A stretch of 11,462 nucleotides of DNA from Planctomycetales bacterium (GTDB taxonomy: Bacteria > Planctomycetota > Phycisphaerae > SM23-33): NCBI GenBank assembly GCA_030642005.1, contig DAOWOP010000080.1, positions 1 to 11,462 on the forward strand, read 5' to 3'. Each line of letters opens with the position of its first letter. Within the stretch, counting starts at the first letter, position 1. Shown piece by piece: positions 1 to 7,495 of this stretch. The notes beneath the pieces are model-generated. The model had not been told where the DNA came from. It worked only from the letters and a program-made list of their open reading frames with translations, and made no database searches. The position numbers and the translations under genes are program-made.

Positions 1-26
1 CCTGGGGGAAAGTATGATGTATTGAA

Positions 27-147
27 GCTCCGTAGGAGCGGTCGTAGGCACACGATCGCCTCTACGAGGCTAAAAATAAGAAAATCCCTTTCCCAGGGCT
101 TGCCTTCGGCTGCGCCCTGGGCTAAAAACGACCGCCCCGTCTGGGGC
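27..147. repeat. Cluster of intergenic hairpins (REP-like palindromic element)
   Basis: Four perfect short hairpins sit side by side: GCTCC/GGAGC (27-31/35-39, loop GTA), GCCTC/GAGGC (58-62/66-70, loop TAC), CCCAGGGC/GCCCTGGG (92-99/114-121, with an inner GCC-TTC-GGC) and GCCCC/GGGGC (134-138/143-147). The last three are each followed by GCTA (GCTAAAAA, GCTAAAAA, GCTATT), so they look like copies of one module. A larger inverted pair, GCGGTCGT (38-45) and ACGACCGC (128-135), encloses the middle hairpins. No open frame explains the stretch. It could be a multicopy REP-type element or the structured 3' end of a transcript entering from the left. The structure is seen directly; its nature is inference. 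Confidence 0.6.
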
Positions 148-219
148 TATTGAGAAGGTAGCGCTGTCATACTAATGACCAAAAACAACCACAGAAGCCA
201 GTAGTGTTTTTCGGTATCC

Positions 220-239
220 GGCATTAGGCATTAGGCATT
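220..239. repeat. Heptamer direct repeat GGCATTA x3
   Basis: GGCATTA occurs at 220-226 and 227-233, followed by GGCATT at 234-239, just upstream of the ribosome-binding site of the first gene. The rest of 148-260 is AT-rich. I see no promoter there that I would defend; TTGAGA at 150-155 has no good -10 at the right spacing. Confidence 0.6.
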
Positions 240-260
240 TTTAAGGAATAAGGTTCAGTT

Positions 261-2924
261 ATGTCCAAGTACGCAGATTTTGACGTTCCCGTAACGATAG
301 CGGGTGTGAAGTTTCGCAATCCTTTCTACGTATCGTCCGGGCCGACGACGATGACGGTCGAGCAGTTGGAGCGGATGGACGAGTGCGGCTGGGGCGGCGC
401 GTCGCTGAAACTGACGATAGACCCCGAGCCGTACATCAACAGGTATCCGCGATACGGATATTACCCCGACAAGACGTTCTTGTCCTTCACCGCCGAGCGT
501 CGGCTGGTGCTGGCGGACCTGCTCAAACTCATCGAACAAGGCAGGAAGCGAGCGCCGAACCTGGTGCTGTTCTCCAACATCACCTACGCCGGTGATGAGG
601 GTATCGCCGGATGGGTCAACATGGCCAGGAAGTGCGAAGACGCCGGGGTGCACATAAACGAGTTGAACATGTGCTGCCCGAACATGTCCTTCAACGTGGA
701 ACTGACCGGCGAGGACACCGGCGGGCCTAAGACAGGCGCGAGCCTGGGCCAGAACGAACGGGCAATCGTTGAGATCGTCAAGGCGATAAAGCGCGAAACC
801 TCCATCCCGCTTTTCGTCAAGATTACCCCCGAAGGAGGCCGACAGGCCCCGGTAGCCAAGGCCTCCCTCGACGCCGGAGCCGACGCCGTCGGCGGAAACG
901 CAAACCGCCTGGCCATCCCGCCGATCGACCTGAACAACCCGACAAAGTCGATGTACCACCTCCAGAAAGAAATCGGAATGGCCTGCATGAACGGCGAATG
1001 GCTCAAGCCGCTCGCGCTGCGGGATGTCTATGAGATGAGGAAGATGTGCGGCGCCGATGCCGCTCTGACCGGCACCGGCGGGATAACGACGTGGGCCGAC
1101 GCCGTCGAGATGATCATGTGCGGCGCCGACCTTATCGGCATCTGCACCGCGACGCTGGTCTATGGCTTCGGATTCATGCCGGAGTTCATCCACGGCTTCA
1201 AACAGTTCCTCAAGGAAAAAGGCTGCAACCAGCCACGGGACATGCGAGACATCCTCGTGCCGGCGATTACGTCTGCGCCGGACCTGACGATCTACGCCGG
1301 CAACGCACGCATCAAAAACGCGAATCTCGCCGCTCCGTGCACGTATGCCTGCCCGAACTCGGTCCCCGCGCAGGGATACGTCCGCAAGGTGGCCGCCGAG
1401 GAGTTCGAAGAGGCATACCAACTCATCATGTCTCGCAGCCCGCTCCAGTCGATCTGCGGGAAGGTCTGCGATCACCCCTGCGAGGACGAATGCACCCGCG
1501 GCCTGATGGATGAGCCGATAATGATCCGCGAGATTAAGCGGTTCGTGCTTGAAATGGCCGAGAAAGAAGGCTGGAAGCCTCGCCTGCTCGACGAGAAGGG
1601 GCAAAATAAGGATAAAAAGGTGGCCGTTATCGGTTCAGGCCCTGCCGGCTTGGCGTGCGCGTACGACCTTGCAAGAGCGGGGTACGCCGTAACGGTCTTT
1701 GAATCGGCATCGAAACTCGGGGGGATGCTGACCTCGTGCATCCCGACGTTCCGCCTGAATGAAGAAGATGTAAATAAAGAAATCGACGTGATTAAAGGAC
1801 TCGGCGTCCGGTTCAAAACCGATACCGCCTTCGGAAAAGACGTAACCGTCAAGGGCCTCGCCGAAGACGGTTTCGAGGCGACCTTCCTCGGCATCGGCGC
1901 ACAGGAAGGCGTCCGTCTGGGTATCGCTGGCGAGGACCTTCCCGGCTGCGTAAGCGCGGTTGATTTTCTCAAGGCCGTTTCGCAAAACGGCAAGCCGGAG
2001 ATTGGCAAGCGGGTTGCTGTAATCGGCGGGGGTTTCACTGCGGTTGATTCGGCGCGGACTGCCCTTCGGCTCGGAGCCGATGAGGTCTTCATCCTCTATC
2101 GCAGGACCAAAGACGAGATGCCGGCGTCGGCCGACGAGATAGTCGAAGCCGAGGAAGAAGGCGTCAAGATTATGTACCTTGTCTCGCCGCAGAAAATTAT
2201 CGGCGACGGGAAGGTCGAGAAGATCCGCCTGCTCAATTACGTCCTCGGCGAGGCGGACGCCTCCGAAAGGCGCAGGCCGGTCGAGGTGCCCGGCACGGAG
2301 TTCACTCTCGACGTCGATACGGTAATATCAGCCGTCAGCCAGGGCGTGTCGGTTGAGGCCGGTCAGGATTTGAAACTCACTCGTTGGAACACAATCGAGA
2401 TGGACGAACGGACCTGCGCGACCAACGTCGCGGGCGTCTATGCCGGCGGTGATTGCGCCGGAGGCCCGCAGAACGTAATAACCGCCGTCGCCGACGGCAA
2501 ACGCGCCGCCGCGTCAATCGACATGTACCTCGCCGGCGATGAGGCCTTCCTGGTCTATGACGCCGAGCAGACCGTTGTCGATAAGGACGAGGTGCTGCAA
2601 AGGGTCGCCGACAGGACGCGCCGCCGGCGACCTGTTCTGGAAAAGACCGCCCCGGGCAAGCGGACGAAAAACTTCGATGAATACACATCGACGCTGACAA
2701 TGGCCCAGGCCGTCGCCGAGGCCGAACGTTGTCTGGCGTGCGGCTGCGGGGCCGGATGCGAAATCTGCAAGGACATCTGCAAGGTCTTCGCCTGGAGCAT
2801 GGACGCCGACGGCAGGATGGTGATTGACGAAGAGACGTGCGTAGCCTGCGGGATGTGCATATGGCGATGCCCGAACAACAATATCGAGATGGTGCAAACA
2901 GGTGATGAAAACCTTCTCAAATAG
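261..2924 (+). CDS. PreA-PreT-like fusion: FMN/FAD/Fe-S NAD(P)H oxidoreductase, dihydropyrimidine dehydrogenase family
   Basis: This 887-aa cytoplasmic flavoprotein probably passes electrons from NAD(P)H through FAD and iron-sulfur clusters to FMN, reducing a ring substrate. Residues 1-345 are a PreA/dihydroorotate-dehydrogenase-type FMN barrel, with the NMCCP motif placing the likely catalytic Cys at 139 and an FMN-contacting Lys at 187. Residues 350-440 are a GltD/DPD N-terminal Fe-S domain (C360, C364, C399, C403, C407, C411). Residues 453-760 are the FAD and NAD(P)H domains (GSGPAG at 458, GGGFTA at 589, AGGDCAGG at 728). The C-terminus is a ferredoxin domain: C824, C827, C829, C833, C836, C840, then CxxCxxCxxxCP at 860-871. 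ATG 261 has a TAAGGTT site at 249-255. In E. coli PreT and PreA are separate proteins; human DPD has the PreT-like part first. The substrate is uncertain because the pyrimidine-pocket residues differ from PreA. The 3' end overlaps the next gene, suggesting coupled translation. Confidence 0.85.
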   Translation: MSKYADFDVPVTIAGVKFRNPFYVSSGPTTMTVEQLERMDECGWGGASLKLTIDPEPYINRYPRYGYYPDKTFLSFTAERRLVLADLLKLIEQGRKRAPNLVLFSNITYAGDEGIAGWVNMARKCEDAGVHINELNMCCPNMSFNVELTGEDTGGPKTGASLGQNERAIVEIVKAIKRETSIPLFVKITPEGGRQAPVAKASLDAGADAVGGNANRLAIPPIDLNNPTKSMYHLQKEIGMACMNGEWLKPLALRDVYEMRKMCGADAALTGTGGITTWADAVEMIMCGADLIGICTATLVYGFGFMPEFIHGFKQFLKEKGCNQPRDMRDILVPAITSAPDLTIYAGNARIKNANLAAPCTYACPNSVPAQGYVRKVAAEEFEEAYQLIMSRSPLQSICGKVCDHPCEDECTRGLMDEPIMIREIKRFVLEMAEKEGWKPRLLDEKGQNKDKKVAVIGSGPAGLACAYDLARAGYAVTVFESASKLGGMLTSCIPTFRLNEEDVNKEIDVIKGLGVRFKTDTAFGKDVTVKGLAEDGFEATFLGIGAQEGVRLGIAGEDLPGCVSAVDFLKAVSQNGKPEIGKRVAVIGGGFTAVDSARTALRLGADEVFILYRRTKDEMPASADEIVEAEEEGVKIMYLVSPQKIIGDGKVEKIRLLNYVLGEADASERRRPVEVPGTEFTLDVDTVISAVSQGVSVEAGQDLKLTRWNTIEMDERTCATNVAGVYAGGDCAGGPQNVITAVADGKRAAASIDMYLAGDEAFLVYDAEQTVVDKDEVLQRVADRTRRRRPVLEKTAPGKRTKNFDEYTSTLTMAQAVAEAERCLACGCGAGCEICKDICKVFAWSMDADGRMVIDEETCVACGMCIWRCPNNNIEMVQTGDENLLK

Positions 2925-3792
2925 AGAAAAGGCGCGATTCGGCACGGCTTGTCGTTTCGCGTTTTTGCTTTTTTTCTTTTTGCCGGTCGTATTGTTTCTA
3001 ACGATAGGTTGTGAAGATAAATCTGACCGGAAACGGGCCAGTGCGTCCGCCCCGGCGCCTCGCGCCGTCCGGAGCGGGGATGGCGGACCCCTTATCGGCC
3101 TGACCAGCGTCTATCGTCGGCGGAGCGGACGCGGCAACGCCCTCATTCGAGTGAATCTCGATTACGTCGAGTCTGTCATCGAGGCAGGCGGGGTTCCTGT
3201 CGTCCTGCCGGTCAATGGCGACGAGCGCACCGCCGAGCGATACGTCCGCCTGCTCGACGGGCTGGTGCTGGTTGGCGGCGCCGACATCCCGCCGGCCGCC
3301 TACGGCCAGAAGCCGATCCCGCAGACGAAGACCATGCCCGCCGAGCGATACGAATTCGAGAGCGAACTGATCTCGCGCTGGCTGGAAAGCCAAAAACCGC
3401 TGCTGGGCGTCTGCCTGGGGGCGCAGTTCGTTAACGTCGTAGCCGGTGGGACGCTTATCCAGGACATTCCCACGCAGGTCGGCACAAAGGTTATCCACCG
3501 CGGGCGCGGCACCGAACACGTTATTATTGTTGAACCGCGCAGCCGGCTGGGAAAGATTCTCGGCGCTGAACGGGTCATCGTGAACTCATCTCATCACCAG
3601 GCGGTCAAGGACGTCGGCAGAGGATTAAAGGTTGTGGCCCGCAGCGAGGACGGTATTATCGAGGCCCTGGAGATGGGCGGCGGGCGGTTCTGCCTGCTGG
3701 TGCAGTGGCATCCGGAGCGGATGAGTGATGCTGATCATCGCAAGGCGCTGTTCGGCGCGATGATCAATGCCTGTAAAAGCAGTAACCGGTAA
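2905..3792 (+). CDS. Putative lipoprotein, gamma-glutamyl-gamma-aminobutyrate hydrolase-like (peptidase C26, class I GATase fold)
   Basis: The protein resembles PuuD, which hydrolyses the gamma-glutamyl amide bond of gamma-glutamyl-GABA. The nucleophile elbow GVCLGAQ places Cys at about 170, the typical NSSHHQ follows near 227-232, and QWHPE supplies the His/Glu pair at about 269 and 271, so the triad looks intact. It differs from PuuD at the N-terminus, which has a basic stretch (K, R, K, R), a hydrophobic run FAFLLFFFLPVVLFL and then TIGC, a lipobox-like site near residue 36. A linker rich in Ser, Ala, Pro and charged residues follows. This predicts a membrane-anchored enzyme outside the cytoplasm. 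The T at -3 is not the commonest lipobox residue. The start could be GTG 2902 or ATG 2905; no ribosome site decides it. The gene overlaps the upstream reductase by about 20 bases. The native substrate is unknown. Confidence 0.85.
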   Translation: MKTFSNREKARFGTACRFAFLLFFFLPVVLFLTIGCEDKSDRKRASASAPAPRAVRSGDGGPLIGLTSVYRRRSGRGNALIRVNLDYVESVIEAGGVPVVLPVNGDERTAERYVRLLDGLVLVGGADIPPAAYGQKPIPQTKTMPAERYEFESELISRWLESQKPLLGVCLGAQFVNVVAGGTLIQDIPTQVGTKVIHRGRGTEHVIIVEPRSRLGKILGAERVIVNSSHHQAVKDVGRGLKVVARSEDGIIEALEMGGGRFCLLVQWHPERMSDADHRKALFGAMINACKSSNR

Positions 3793-3808
3793 TTTGTAAT
3801 CAGTAATC
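3781..3808. repeat. Heptamer repeat NGTAAYY x4 spanning a stop codon
   Basis: Four units of period 7 run through the end of the lipoprotein gene: AGTAACC, GGTAATT, TGTAATC and AGTAATC. The TAA stop at 3790-3792 lies inside the second unit. It resembles the GGCATTA triplet upstream of the first gene in period but not in sequence. Confidence 0.5.
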
Positions 3809-3816
3809 CGTTTAGC

Positions 3817-3835
3817 CGTCGCCGGTACGGCGGCG
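3817..3835 (+). terminator. Intercistronic hairpin, possible attenuator or weak terminator
   Basis: An 8-bp stem with one G-U pair (3817-3824 with 3828-3835, loop GTA) lies between the lipoprotein and amidohydrolase genes. The short T-run (TTTTT, 3845-3849) comes about nine bases after the stem, behind an A-run, which is too far for a classic Rho-independent terminator. It may instead mark an RNA processing point or partial attenuation. Confidence 0.35.
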
Positions 3836-3865
3836 AGAAAAAACTTTTTGTCAAATGGAGAACCC

Positions 3866-4633
3866 ATGCGAATTGATTGTCATTCACATTGTTCGGTTTC
3901 GGTGGGGCCTTGGCCCAGCCATCATCAAGTCGTCGCCGACGCGCGGCGCCTGGGCGTGGATAAGGTCTGCTGTTCTCATCCGGTGGCCACTGAATCGGCC
4001 GATCCGAAGCGGGTTCGCGCCGCCAATGACGACATCACCGCAGCAATGCGGGCGTATCCCGACGTGATCCTAGGTCAATGCTTCATCGACCCCGGGCACA
4101 TCCGTTTCGCCCAGGACGAGATTACCCGCTGCGTAGTCGATGGCGGGATGATAGGCCTGAAGTTCTACCACCAGTATCGGATGGACGATCCGGTCTTCGC
4201 CCCGGTAATCGAGCGCTGCGCCGAGTTGGGCGTGCCGATGCTCATGCACGCCGGCCATCCGACCGATCCGGCGGAACTGGCCACCCAGCCGCTGATAAGC
4301 CGCGCCGACCACTTCATCGCTCCGGCCCGGTTGTACCCCGAAGCCGTCTTCATCATCGGGCACATCGGCGGCGGGGGCGACTGGGAGTGGCAGATAAAGG
4401 CAATGAGCCATGCGACGAAAAACGTCTATATGGACACCAGCGGCAGCGTCATCGACGCCGGGATGATCGAAAAGGCCGTCCGTGACCTCGGTGCAGAACG
4501 TCTCCTTTTCGCCACCGATATGTCAACCGAGCGGGGTGTCGGCAAGATACTCGATGCCAACATCACACAGCGGCAGAAAGAGATGATCTGGGGCGAAAAC
4601 TTTCAACGAATACTTCAGATGAGGAAGATATGA
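3866..4633 (+). CDS. Amidohydrolase-2 family metal-dependent hydrolase, metal site intact
   Basis: This 255-aa TIM-barrel protein belongs to the amidohydrolase-2 group (COG2159-like), which includes ACMSD-type decarboxylases and metal-dependent hydrolases. All expected metal ligands are visible: the HxH pair H6/H8 in DCHSH, H128 in LMHAG, H166 in IIGHIGGGG and the strand-8 Asp D218 in LLFATDMS. The family commonly binds one divalent metal, often zinc. There is no signal peptide, so it is cytoplasmic. I chose ATG 3866 rather than the in-frame TTG at 3848 because GGAG (3857-3860) sits five bases upstream of it. The stop codon overlaps the next start (ATGA at 4630), the typical sign of translational coupling. 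The substrate cannot be read from sequence; hydrolysis or decarboxylation of a ring-derived acid is possible given the reductase upstream. Confidence 0.88.
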   Translation: MRIDCHSHCSVSVGPWPSHHQVVADARRLGVDKVCCSHPVATESADPKRVRAANDDITAAMRAYPDVILGQCFIDPGHIRFAQDEITRCVVDGGMIGLKFYHQYRMDDPVFAPVIERCAELGVPMLMHAGHPTDPAELATQPLISRADHFIAPARLYPEAVFIIGHIGGGGDWEWQIKAMSHATKNVYMDTSGSVIDAGMIEKAVRDLGAERLLFATDMSTERGVGKILDANITQRQKEMIWGENFQRILQMRKI

Positions 4634-5403
4634 GCATGATATATGACGCCGACACATGGATTGGTCATTGGCCCTATCGCCGCCTGCCGCATACGACCGC
4701 CGCCGAGTTGCTTCGGCAGATGGATTCCGCCGGCATAGACAAGGCGCTGGTCGGTTCGCTTCAGGGCGTCTTCTACAAGGATTCCCATGAAGCCAACCGC
4801 GAACTCGTCCGGCAGGTCCGCCGCTACCGCGACCGCCTGATCCCCTGCGCGATCCTTAACCCGGCCTACTTCGGCTGGGCCGACGACCTGAAGCAGTGCC
4901 GGGAAGAATGGTCGATGCCGGTGCTGCGGCTGATCCCGCAGTATCACCCGTACAAACTCACCGACGACGTAGCCGCCGAAATAGTCGCCGCCGCACACGA
5001 ACTGAAGATGACAGTGGCTGTCTATGGGCGGGTTATGGACCTGCGCGGGCGAAGCCATCTGGACCACTCCCGCCAGGTCCCGACCGATGAAATCATGGCG
5101 ATGTTCAGGAAGTTCCGCGGCGCCTCGTTCATGCTGCTTAATTCAGACGCCGTCAAGCCGCTGCGAGGCGCAAAGGCGCCGAAGATATATCAGGATGCCG
5201 CCATAATGCACGGCGGGTGCGGGATTGGTATCGAAAAGGGGTTGAAGATATGCACTGCCGAGAGGCTCATGTTCGGTTCGACGATGCTGCTGCGATATCC
5301 TCGGCCGGCGCTGCTGGCGATAGAGACAGTCAAGGCCACCAAGGCCCAGAAGGAAAAAATCCTCTACAAGAACCTCAAGCGCCTCATCCCGGAAATGGGG
5401 TAG
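4630..5403 (+). CDS. Amidohydrolase-2-like protein lacking the canonical metal ligands
   Basis: This 257-aa protein has the amidohydrolase-2 layout: an N-terminal strand, a GIDKALVGS segment, a C-terminal RLMFGSTM strand and a closing helix. The usual ligands are replaced. HxH reads D-A-D (residues 6-8), the strand-5 His position reads VYGRV, the strand-6 His is N171 in LLNSDAV, and the strand-8 Asp is T218 in FGSTM. I recall related planctomycete proteins starting with a similar DVNxWLGRWPFR segment, so this is probably an established subfamily rather than decay; the frame is fully open. It may be a regulatory partner of the preceding enzyme or act without metal. ATG 4630 overlaps the previous stop, with GAGG at 4621-4624; ATG 4636 is an alternative. 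The absence of ligands rests on alignment by eye. Confidence 0.8.
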   Translation: MSMIYDADTWIGHWPYRRLPHTTAAELLRQMDSAGIDKALVGSLQGVFYKDSHEANRELVRQVRRYRDRLIPCAILNPAYFGWADDLKQCREEWSMPVLRLIPQYHPYKLTDDVAAEIVAAAHELKMTVAVYGRVMDLRGRSHLDHSRQVPTDEIMAMFRKFRGASFMLLNSDAVKPLRGAKAPKIYQDAAIMHGGCGIGIEKGLKICTAERLMFGSTMLLRYPRPALLAIETVKATKAQKEKILYKNLKRLIPEMG

Positions 5404-5501
5404 AAAATCCAGTGTGGCGCGGCCAAACTCCACTTCCTGCCTACCCCTGCCGGTAGTTCCGCTTGACCGTGTCACCCTATCGTGAATCCCAAAGGAGAAA
5501 C
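5404..5501 (+). other. 98-bp spacer with a small hairpin
   Basis: The gap between the second amidohydrolase gene and the first propeller gene contains a CTACC/GGTAG hairpin (5441-5445/5452-5456) and ends in an AAAGGAGAAA ribosome-binding site. No T-run follows the hairpin, so I do not call a terminator. A separate promoter here cannot be excluded, but I see none of good quality. Confidence 0.3.
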
Positions 5502-7472
5502 ATGATGCGAAAATATCAAATTCCTGAGACGCGCCTGCCTTTCGTCAATACTGAAATCCCCGAGGTCGAGTTCCAAGGCCGACTGCACCTGGTATCCAGC
5601 ATATGGGGCGGTCGGAACGGCGGGCGGATTTACCTGTTTGACCTCGACACCGGTCGGAGCGTCTGTAGGCCGCTGCCGGAGGGCATGCCGGGGGCGTACA
5701 TGCTGCGGACCGCCTCCGACGGCCGGCTTTACCTCGGCTGCGGGGAAGGCTCCCTGGCGGTTTATGACCCGCAGGCCGACCGCTTCGAGGTGCTCGTCAG
5801 CGGCGAGATGGACGGGATCACATGGGGCGGGTGCGTTACCGATTCGCTGGCGGTCTGGTCGGCCTCTCCGGGCCATGCGTGCGTCTATGACTGGCGGAAG
5901 CGGAAACTGCTGAAGACCTTCAGGCCGCTGGATTCTGAACGTCCTGCGAGCCTGTACGCCCACAGTGTCCTGGAATGTCCGGACGGTAAGGTTATGCTGG
6001 GCCTCAACGTCCCTCAGGCCAGGCTGGTAGTGCTTGATACAGAGACGCTTGAGGCGAACTCCCACACGCCTCCGGTGCTGCAAGGACAAAGCGCCATCGA
6101 GTGGCTGGCGTTCCTCGACGCCGAGCGCCTTGTGCTCCAGCGGAATAACGAGTTTTTCCTGTTGCAGTATCCGTCCCTTGAGCAGGTCCGTCGCATCGCT
6201 CCGCCGGACGATGCGGTCCTGGGCTTTGTTCAAACGAAGCGGTCCTCCTGTCTGCTGAGGGGAAACATCTATGCTCTCTTCGGGTCTGACGGCGATCTGT
6301 GGCGGCTCAATCCCGCCGGCAGCGAAGCGAACTGGGAACTTCTGCGCGAACGCTTCGTCGGCGGTGAGCCGGCGATACTCCACGCCCTGGCGGACCGGCA
6401 CGTCTGCGCCCTGACCACGGACGGGCAATTTCTGCGCTACGATACGCACAGCGGCGATCTCTTCGAGAGCGAACTCGACTCGGCCGGCCCGATGGATACC
6501 CACGCCATTTGCGTCGTTCCGCAGATCGGCCGGGTCTTCGGGGCGCCGTATATCAATCAGCGGTTCTGGGATATCGACCTTCAAACCGATAAGGGTCGAG
6601 ACCTCGGCAGGGCAGCACCCGGCGGCGGGGAGATTTGCTGCATGGCCTGGGATGAGGCCGCCGCCTCTCTGATAATGGCCAATTACACCACCTGTAACAT
6701 CACCGCATTCGACCCGGCCTCCGCACCGGCCTGGCCGGAAAACCCGCGCGTGCTGGCCGGCGTGGAGCACGAACAACTCAGGCCCATCGCCTTCGCCCAC
6801 GACGGACGGTTCATCTGGCTGGTCTCCAGCGCCAAGTATGGTCACCTCGGAGGGGCGCTGTCCCGCATCGATCCACAGACGGGGGAGATCCGCGTCCAGC
6901 GAAATATCGTGCCCAACCAGACACCCAACAGCCTGGTGGTCAACCCGGCTGCCGGACAGGTGTACTTCGCCACCGACATACACGCCGATTGCGACTCGGC
7001 CACGCCGACCGAACAGGCTGCTCAACTGGTGGTCTTCAACATGGACAGCCTGAAGATAGAGCGGAGTCAGACCGTCGGCGAGAAGACCGAAACGCTAAGG
7101 CTGCTGGCGATGTTCCCGTCGGGGTCGATTCTTGGCCTTGCCACGGGGTCCGACCCCGCCGAAAGGACGATGTTCGCCTGGGACCCGGCCGACGGAGCGA
7201 TTGAGCATCTGGGGCAGGCCCCTGCCGGAGGACTGGCTCCCCATGAAAGGCCGGGAGGCCCGGAAGGGCGGGGCCGCACCGTTACCGCGCCGGATGGCCG
7301 AGTCTATGCCTCCGTCGGTGATCAAATCTGCGAGGTTACACTGGACGGCGCGCGCGTAGCGTTCCGGCCTATCGTCCAGACGCCCGGAACGATGGGCGAA
7401 TTTATGCAGGTCGCCGACGGCAAACTGTACGCCGTCGTGCACAATGAACTCTGGGCGATACCGCTGGAGTAA
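5502..7472 (+). CDS. Beta-propeller repeat protein of unknown function, copy A
   Basis: I do not recognise a named family. The 656-aa product is made of blade-like units of the form DGRLYLGC-EGSL-VYDP-adrf, with recurrent short strands and DP or DTG turns throughout, as in WD40, YVTN or SMP-30-like propellers. There is no signal peptide or membrane segment, so it is probably cytoplasmic. The most conserved part, compared with its neighbour, is about residues 328-405 (GPMDTHA, PQIGR, FGAP, INQRFW, QTDKGRDLGRAA, SLIMANYTTC). That region holds polar and aromatic residues likely to form the functional face. ATG 5502 is chosen over the in-frame TTG at 5463 because AGGAG (5493-5497) is correctly spaced and copy B starts with the same residues (MMxKYQIPETRLPFVN). 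Possible roles are a binding scaffold or a lactonase/lyase-like enzyme; none is demonstrated. Confidence 0.75.
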   Translation: MMRKYQIPETRLPFVNTEIPEVEFQGRLHLVSSIWGGRNGGRIYLFDLDTGRSVCRPLPEGMPGAYMLRTASDGRLYLGCGEGSLAVYDPQADRFEVLVSGEMDGITWGGCVTDSLAVWSASPGHACVYDWRKRKLLKTFRPLDSERPASLYAHSVLECPDGKVMLGLNVPQARLVVLDTETLEANSHTPPVLQGQSAIEWLAFLDAERLVLQRNNEFFLLQYPSLEQVRRIAPPDDAVLGFVQTKRSSCLLRGNIYALFGSDGDLWRLNPAGSEANWELLRERFVGGEPAILHALADRHVCALTTDGQFLRYDTHSGDLFESELDSAGPMDTHAICVVPQIGRVFGAPYINQRFWDIDLQTDKGRDLGRAAPGGGEICCMAWDEAAASLIMANYTTCNITAFDPASAPAWPENPRVLAGVEHEQLRPIAFAHDGRFIWLVSSAKYGHLGGALSRIDPQTGEIRVQRNIVPNQTPNSLVVNPAAGQVYFATDIHADCDSATPTEQAAQLVVFNMDSLKIERSQTVGEKTETLRLLAMFPSGSILGLATGSDPAERTMFAWDPADGAIEHLGQAPAGGLAPHERPGGPEGRGRTVTAPDGRVYASVGDQICEVTLDGARVAFRPIVQTPGTMGEFMQVADGKLYAVVHNELWAIPLE

Positions 7473-7495
7473 GAATACTTCGAGGAAGAAATACG

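Noticed and set aside
255..1604. 449-aa open frame on the - strand opposite the reductase gene
   Set aside because: It lies antisense to a gene with clear cofactor motifs, has no recognisable domain, and is a GC-rich shadow frame.
3848..3865. TTG start for the first amidohydrolase
   Set aside because: ATG 3866 has GGAG five bases upstream and begins directly with the family's first strand.
5463..5501. TTG start 13 codons upstream of propeller copy A
   Set aside because: It has no ribosome site, whereas ATG 5502 has AGGAG and matches the start of copy B.
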